Source: an uncultured Clostridia bacterium
GTDB lineage: Bacteria > Bacillota > Clostridia > Christensenellales > Borkfalkiaceae
Assembly (NCBI GenBank): GCA_934254825.1
Contig: CAKQMB010000014.1
Span: 6,188-70,187 of the forward strand
Length of the DNA: 64,000 nt
Direction: 5' to 3'
Each line of letters begins with the position of its first letter. Positions within the stretch are counted from its first letter, which is position 1. Below, one piece after another: positions 59,241-64,000 of this stretch. The position numbers were made by a program, and so were the translations under genes. The notes under the pieces are model-generated. The model made no database searches, was not told the DNA's origin, and saw only the letters and a list, made by a program, of their open reading frames with translations.

Positions 59241-62123
59241 ATGGCTGACATTACGAAAAAACTTAAAGGCGATTTGAGAGATTACAGACCCGTACCGTTT
59301 TGGAGCTGGAACGACGATCTTGTCCCGGCTGAGCTTGTAAGGCAGATAGACGAAATGCACGATAAGGGCATAGGCGGCTTTTTCATGCACGCGCGCGGCG
59401 GTCTTAAAACCGAATATTTAAGCGAAAAATGGTTCGAATGTATCAAAGCTTGCGTCGAAGAAAGCAAAAAAGTGAACATGAACGCTTGGAGCTACGACGA
59501 AAACGGCTGGCCGAGCGGCTTTGCGGGAATGAAGCTTCTGGAAGACAAGAACAACCACGAGAAATATCTCGACAAAAAGATTACGGACAGCTTCGACGAT
59601 AAAGCCACCGCGGTGTACTTTGTCGGAAAAGACAAGGTTTTGAAAAGAGTGGAAAAACCCGCGGGCGAGGGTAAATACGTTAACGTTTATCTTAAAACCA
59701 ACCCGTCGGTCGTAGATATTCTCGATAAAAACATCGTGAGAAAATTCATCGAGCTTACGCACGAGAGATATAAAAAGGAGTGCGGCGAAGATTTCGGCAA
59801 ATATGTGCTCGGATTTTTTACCGACGAACCGCAGTATTACAGATGGGAAACTCCTTATTCTCCCGTTCTTATCGATTATTTCAAGGAAAAATACGGCATA
59901 GATCTTTGGGAAGAACTCGGAAAACTTTTCATAGAATGCGACGGAGCTTACGCTTTCAGATATAAATACTGGAACGCCATGCACCGCTTCTTTATCGACA
60001 GTTTCGTCAAGCAGATTTACGACTGGTGCAGCGAAAACGGATGCAAACTCACAGGGCACGGCGTTGAAGAATCGAAAATCTTTATGCAGATGTGGTGTTG
60101 CGCGGGCATAATGGAATTTTACGAGTACGAGCATATCCCGGGGGTAGACTGGCTCGGAAGATGCGTCGGAAGCGAGCTTGAACCCAAACAAATCGGATCT
60201 GTCGCGGAACAGCTCGGCAGAAAACACGTTTTAACCGAAACGTTCGCTTGTTGCGGGTGGGACGTTACGCCGCAGGAGCTTAAACGCATTGCCGAATGGC
60301 AGTATGTAAACGGCGTAAACCTTATGTGTCAGCATCTCACCGCTTATTCGATCCGCGGTCAGAGAAAGAGAGATTATCCCACGTCTTATTCCGAGCATAT
60401 GGCTTGGTTCGATAAATTCGGAGAATTCAACGATTATTTCGGTCGTCTCGGATATCTCCTTTCGGAAAGCAAAAACAGAGTGAACACGCTCGTTCTTCAC
60501 CCGATGAAAACGGCTTATCTCACTTTCGACAGGGATAACGATTATAATTCGGTGAAAGAACTCGAAGACTCTTTCGATAAAACTATCGAAACTTTCGGAT
60601 CGAAGAATATTCCGCACCACTACGGCGACGAGAATATAATCGCAAAGCACGGAAAAGTAGAGAACGGTAAGTTTATCGTCGGAAATTACGCTTACGACTT
60701 TGTTTACCTTCCCGAAATGAAGTGTATGGATAAAACCACGCTCGACCTTCTGACGAAATTCATCGCCGAGGGCGGAAAGCTCGCAATCGAAAACGGCAAG
60801 CCCGAATATCTCGAAGGCGAGAAATATCCGTTTGACGAACTTAAAGCGACGTGTACTTTCGGGGATATCGAGAAAGCGACGGAATACAAAGTTATAACGG
60901 ACAGCAAAAATATCAGAACGGCATACAGAGAGGGCGAGTTCGGCAAATTCCTTTACGTCGTAAATATCGGAGAGGATGCCGCCGAAGCGAAAATCAAACT
61001 CAACTCCGCTTATCCTTACGGCTACGATATCGAAAAACTCGAAAAATATCCGCTCGTAATCGAGGACGGTTACGTTCATGTAAAACTCGACGAGGGCGGT
61101 TCCGCAATCATTTACGAGAGCGACGAAAAATACGAGTCCGCTAAGTTCTATAACGGAAAATATATCGATCTTTCGGGAGATTGGAAACTTCTCGAAACGC
61201 CCGTAAACAGCCTTACGATAGACAAAGCCGAGCTTTCTTTCGACGGCGAGAATTACGGTAAAAAAGCCTATATTCCCGCGATTTTCAACGGGCTTATTTC
61301 TCGGAAATACGTCGGAAAAATCTATCTCAGATATGTATTCGACGTTAAAGACAAAACCGACAATATGTTCCTCGAAAGCGAGAGAATGGACATTAAAAAA
61401 TGTACGGTCAACGGCAAAGAGGTCAAACTCGAAGAAAAAGGCACGCTGGATCGAAGCTTCTTGACGGCGGACATCGCGAAGGAGGTAATCGTCGGCGAAA
61501 ACGCAGTTGTTTTCACGATAGATTTCTACGAAAGCGAACACGTCTATTTCGTGCTTTCGGACGTAACGCCCGAAAAAGAGTCGCTTAAAAACTGTTTGTC
61601 TTACGACACCGAGCTTGAAAGCATTTATATCCGCGGCAACTTCGCCGTGAGAGACGATAACCTTAAAATCGAAAACGATATGGTTATGCTTTCGGACGGA
61701 AGTTATTATATCACGACTGCAAAAGACACGGTAAACGCGGCGAACATCGCGAGCGACGGCTATCTGTTCTTTATGGGCAAAATGAAGCTCGAAAAGAAAG
61801 TCGTGATAAAAGAGGGCGTTTCCGCATTGAAATTTACGGGCAGATTTACCGCGGCGGACGTGTTTGTGGACGGAAAATTCGTCAAAACCGTGCTTTTCGA
61901 CCGCGAAGCCGATCTTTCCGCTTTCGCGGACGGAAAAGAGCATACTTTAACGTTCACGCTTTACGGCAGTAACAGAAATATTTACGGTCCGCACCATTTC
62001 GCGGAATACGAACCGCTCAGCGTTTCTCCCTGGACTTTCGATCTTACGGGAGCGTGGAAGGACGATTACAAGTGTGATTTTTACAGAGAAAATTATTCTT
62101 TCGTCAAGTTCTCGATAATTTAA
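59241..62123 (+). CDS. GH106-like glycosidase (alpha-L-rhamnosidase-type), cytoplasmic
   Basis: 960 residues, no signal peptide. The N-terminus RPVPFWSWNDDLVPAELVRQIDEMHDKGIGGFFMHARGGLKTEYLSEKWF is the GH106-type barrel start; VLGFFTDEPQYYRW and LTGHGVEESKIF carry candidate acidic residues; the last ~300 residues hold beta-sandwich domains (galactose-binding-like; FTGRFTAADVFVDGKFV). GH106 enzymes release alpha-L-rhamnose from plant polysaccharides or glycosides. The lack of a signal suggests it acts on imported oligosaccharides or aglycone-linked sugars. AAAGGTG precedes the ATG. Confidence 0.78.
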   Translation: MADITKKLKGDLRDYRPVPFWSWNDDLVPAELVRQIDEMHDKGIGGFFMHARGGLKTEYLSEKWFECIKACVEESKKVNMNAWSYDENGWPSGFAGMKLLEDKNNHEKYLDKKITDSFDDKATAVYFVGKDKVLKRVEKPAGEGKYVNVYLKTNPSVVDILDKNIVRKFIELTHERYKKECGEDFGKYVLGFFTDEPQYYRWETPYSPVLIDYFKEKYGIDLWEELGKLFIECDGAYAFRYKYWNAMHRFFIDSFVKQIYDWCSENGCKLTGHGVEESKIFMQMWCCAGIMEFYEYEHIPGVDWLGRCVGSELEPKQIGSVAEQLGRKHVLTETFACCGWDVTPQELKRIAEWQYVNGVNLMCQHLTAYSIRGQRKRDYPTSYSEHMAWFDKFGEFNDYFGRLGYLLSESKNRVNTLVLHPMKTAYLTFDRDNDYNSVKELEDSFDKTIETFGSKNIPHHYGDENIIAKHGKVENGKFIVGNYAYDFVYLPEMKCMDKTTLDLLTKFIAEGGKLAIENGKPEYLEGEKYPFDELKATCTFGDIEKATEYKVITDSKNIRTAYREGEFGKFLYVVNIGEDAAEAKIKLNSAYPYGYDIEKLEKYPLVIEDGYVHVKLDEGGSAIIYESDEKYESAKFYNGKYIDLSGDWKLLETPVNSLTIDKAELSFDGENYGKKAYIPAIFNGLISRKYVGKIYLRYVFDVKDKTDNMFLESERMDIKKCTVNGKEVKLEEKGTLDRSFLTADIAKEVIVGENAVVFTIDFYESEHVYFVLSDVTPEKESLKNCLSYDTELESIYIRGNFAVRDDNLKIENDMVMLSDGSYYITTAKDTVNAANIASDGYLFFMGKMKLEKKVVIKEGVSALKFTGRFTAADVFVDGKFVKTVLFDREADLSAFADGKEHTLTFTLYGSNRNIYGPHHFAEYEPLSVSPWTFDLTGAWKDDYKCDFYRENYSFVKFSII

Positions 62124-62251
62124 ATCGGGGCAAGCTGTCGGAGAACCGTCGGTAAACCGCTATGCGGTCGGCGGCAGGGCGAAATTTCGGATAGGGGTAT
62201 TCGGATGGGAATATTGTCGGCGACGGGTCGACTTGAAATAAAAGAGGTATT

Positions 62252-63664
62252 ATGAAAAAAACTAAGATTGTTTGCACGCTCGGTCCGTCGAGTTGCACCA
62301 AGGAAGTGATTTCCGCAATGTACGACGCGGGCATGAACGTTTGCAGGCTCAATTTTTCCCACGGCACTCACGAGGAGCATGCCGCGAAAATCAAAATAAT
62401 CAAAGAACTTCGCGAGGAGAGGGGAATTCCGCTTCCCATTCTTCTCGATACGAAGGGTCCCGAGTTCAGAACCGGCAGATACGAGAACGGGTCTGTAACT
62501 CTCGCCGCCGGCGACGAGTTTACGTTCACAACCGAAAATATCCTCGGCAACGAAAAAATAGTTTCGGTAAATTATCCGTATCTTTGCGAGGTTTTAAACG
62601 TCGGCGACACTATTTTGCTCAACAACGGGCTTATGGAATTTCTCGTCACGGAAGTCGGCGAAAAATCGGTTAAAACGGTCGTTAAAATCGGCGGAGTCAC
62701 GCGCGATCATAAGAGCATGTTTTTCCCGAATAAGGATTTAAAGCTCGACTTTTTGTCCGAACAGGATAAAAGCGATTTGCTTTTCGGCATAGAGCAGGGC
62801 ATAGATTTTATCGCGCTTTCTTTCGTTTCGGATAAGTCCAACATAGAAGAAGTTAGGGAATTTTTAAAAGCCAACGGCGGCGAAGATATCGATCTTATCG
62901 CCAAAATCGAAAACAGTTCGGGCGTTAAAAATCTCGAAAGCATTGTTAAAGCTTCGGACGGAATTATGGTTGCGAGGGGCGATCTCGGCGTGGAACTTCC
63001 TTACGAAACTATCCCCAATGTTCAGAAAAGAATGATAGACGTATGCCGAATTCTCGGTAAACGCTGTATAACGGCAACCGAAATGCTCGAATCGATGATT
63101 CATAGTCCCCGTCCCACAAGGGCGGAGATTTCGGACGTTGCCAACGCCGTTTACGACGGCACGAGCGCGGTTATGCTTTCGGGCGAGACCGCCGCGGGCG
63201 AATACCCCGTAGAAGCGGTCAAGGCTATGGCGAAAATCGTCGAGCAAGCCGAAAACTATAACGAATATCTTCAAATTATTCCCGACGATCAGTTTGTGAT
63301 TTCTTCGCCCGTGCAGGCTTTATCTCATTCCGCTTGCACGCTCGCCAAAGATCTGCGCGCGAAAGCAATCGTCGTATGCACTCACACGGGTATGACGGCG
63401 CGAATGGTTTCCCGTTTCCGCCCCGGTATTCCGATTATCGGACTCACCACAAGCGATAAAGCTTTTCGTAAACTCGCGCTTTCCTGGGGCGTTGTGCCGA
63501 TGATGATCGACAGTTTCGATTCGGTAGACGTGCTGTTCTATTTCGCAAAAGACGCCGCAAGGAAAAGCGGACTTGTCAAAAAAGGCGAAAGAGTTGTTTT
63601 AACGGGCGGAACGCCAACGGGCAAAGGCGGCAACACAAGCCTTATAAGTATAGACGTTTTATAA
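62252..63664 (+). CDS. pyk: pyruvate kinase (short form)
   Basis: 470 residues. KIVCTLGPSS, NFSHGTHEEH, DTKGPEFRTG, the active-site IAKIENSSGVKNLESIVKASDGIMVARGDLGVE, and ITATEMLESMIHSPRPTRAEISDVANAVYDGTSAVMLSGETAAG are all present, with a normal C-terminal domain. It lacks the extra PEP-utilizer-like C-terminal domain found in long Bacillota Pyk. It makes pyruvate and ATP in glycolysis. GAGG precedes the ATG. Confidence 0.97.
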   Translation: MKKTKIVCTLGPSSCTKEVISAMYDAGMNVCRLNFSHGTHEEHAAKIKIIKELREERGIPLPILLDTKGPEFRTGRYENGSVTLAAGDEFTFTTENILGNEKIVSVNYPYLCEVLNVGDTILLNNGLMEFLVTEVGEKSVKTVVKIGGVTRDHKSMFFPNKDLKLDFLSEQDKSDLLFGIEQGIDFIALSFVSDKSNIEEVREFLKANGGEDIDLIAKIENSSGVKNLESIVKASDGIMVARGDLGVELPYETIPNVQKRMIDVCRILGKRCITATEMLESMIHSPRPTRAEISDVANAVYDGTSAVMLSGETAAGEYPVEAVKAMAKIVEQAENYNEYLQIIPDDQFVISSPVQALSHSACTLAKDLRAKAIVVCTHTGMTARMVSRFRPGIPIIGLTTSDKAFRKLALSWGVVPMMIDSFDSVDVLFYFAKDAARKSGLVKKGERVVLTGGTPTGKGGNTSLISIDVL

Positions 63665-63680
63665 TATCATTAAAACATAA

Positions 63681-63723
63681 AAACCCTTGTATAAGTCGAT
63701 TAACTCGGCTTTTACAAGGGTTT
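63681..63723. terminator. bidirectional terminator between pyk and the xre gene
   Basis: Stem AAACCCTTGTA (63681-63691) with TACAAGGGTTT (63713-63723); T-rich on both strands. The loop contains TATAAGTCGATTA, also seen near 41781. Confidence 0.8.
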
Positions 63724-63727
63724 AATT

Positions 63728-63949
63728 TTAAAATTTATCTCTGTCGAAAAGTTCGTCAAGAGAAATGTGGTATAAATCGGCTAACTGAATAAGCGTTTCA
63801 TAATCGGGTCTCACTGCGTCGGTTTCATACCTTGTGTAGTTCACGCGGTTTATTCCGAGTTTATCGGCAAGTTGCTGTTGGGTAAGCCCTTCGGTTTTTC
63901 GTAACTCTTTAAGTTTTTTTCCGACCTTAATTGTAAAGGTAACGTCCAC
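63728..63949 (-). CDS. small Xre-family helix-turn-helix regulator
   Basis: 73 residues, essentially one HTH domain: KVGKKLKELRKTEGLTQQQLADKLGINRVNYTRYETDAVRPDYETLIQLADLYHISLDELF. It binds DNA; targets unknown. The first residues (MDVTFTI) may extend the domain, and no strong ribosome binding site was seen, so a start a few codons in is possible. It is convergent with pyk; what lies upstream is beyond the window. Confidence 0.85.
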   Translation of the reverse strand: MDVTFTIKVGKKLKELRKTEGLTQQQLADKLGINRVNYTRYETDAVRPDYETLIQLADLYHISLDELFDRDKF

Positions 63950-64000
63950 ATATAGAAAGAAAAGTAAGGTAGTCGAAGTAAGATTTACAAAAAGAGTAAG

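Noticed and set aside
60231..61943. 570-codon minus-strand open frame opposite the glycosidase
   Set aside because: Antisense shadow of the glycosidase gene; no ribosome binding site or family features.

Overview
The window looks like a chromosomal segment of an uncultured or gut-associated member of the Clostridia (Bacillota). Evidence seen: the low-GC Gram-positive hrcA-grpE-dnaK-dnaJ order behind a CIRCE operator, a Bacillota-type L27 with an N-terminal extension, a rel-MBL-hemZ cluster, lipoproteins with short lipoboxes, clear AGGAGG-type ribosome binding sites, and several near-consensus TTGACA-N17-TATAAT promoters. A Christensenellales-like lineage is possible, but that is only an inference from style. 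No rRNA, intact tRNA, CRISPR array, transposase or phage gene was seen.

Layout. 1-2620: heterodimeric ABC exporter (first subunit truncated by the window edge). 3120-5942 (-): large surface lipoprotein with a C-terminal membrane anchor. 6266-7044: split TauE/SafE-type permease pair. 7329-9475: convergent Ppx/GppA phosphatase and inorganic pyrophosphatase. 9809-17428: a tightly coupled five-gene operon of unknown pathway (HAD-acyltransferase fusion, PP-loop ATPase, UbiA-like/PEP-synthase-like fusion, BtaA-like SAM 3-amino-3-carboxypropyl transferase, AMP-forming ligase). 17484-20447: three-gene ABC importer preceded by what reads as a complete Phe/Tyr leader-peptide attenuator. 20919-22130: HtrA-like lipoprotein protease ended by four tandem copies of one terminator.

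22326-31650: the classic ruvC-ruvA-ruvB-queA-tgt-yajC-secD-secF block, interrupted by an AT-rich orphan gene and by a lipoprotein that copies the extracytoplasmic head of SecD. 31767-38229: recJ, bifunctional rel, MBL hydrolase, hemZ-like radical SAM enzyme. 38407-41070: rpsO and pnp, the latter with a heavily structured leader. 41138-41548: a foldback repeat region with tRNA-like ends. 41829-51266: uppP, pyridoxal kinase, MATE pump, lipid kinase, small P-loop protein, two membrane proteins, an AbrB-type regulator with a PLP enzyme and an EamA transporter, and a small lipoprotein. 51415-51591: a miniature inverted-repeat element. 51806-56717: CIRCE-controlled chaperone operon. 57338-58062: L21/L27 operon lacking the usual Prp protease gene. 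58174-63949: OGG-type glycosylase, a GH106-like glycosidase, pyruvate kinase and a small Xre regulator.

The most interesting items are the 9.8-17.4 kb operon, which I read as a possible unusual lipid or amino-acid-derived metabolite pathway built around a BtaA-like enzyme; the FYFYFY attenuator in front of the ABC importer; the free-standing SecD-head lipoprotein; and a recurring habit of short tandem duplications at gene boundaries, at least nine of which can be seen.
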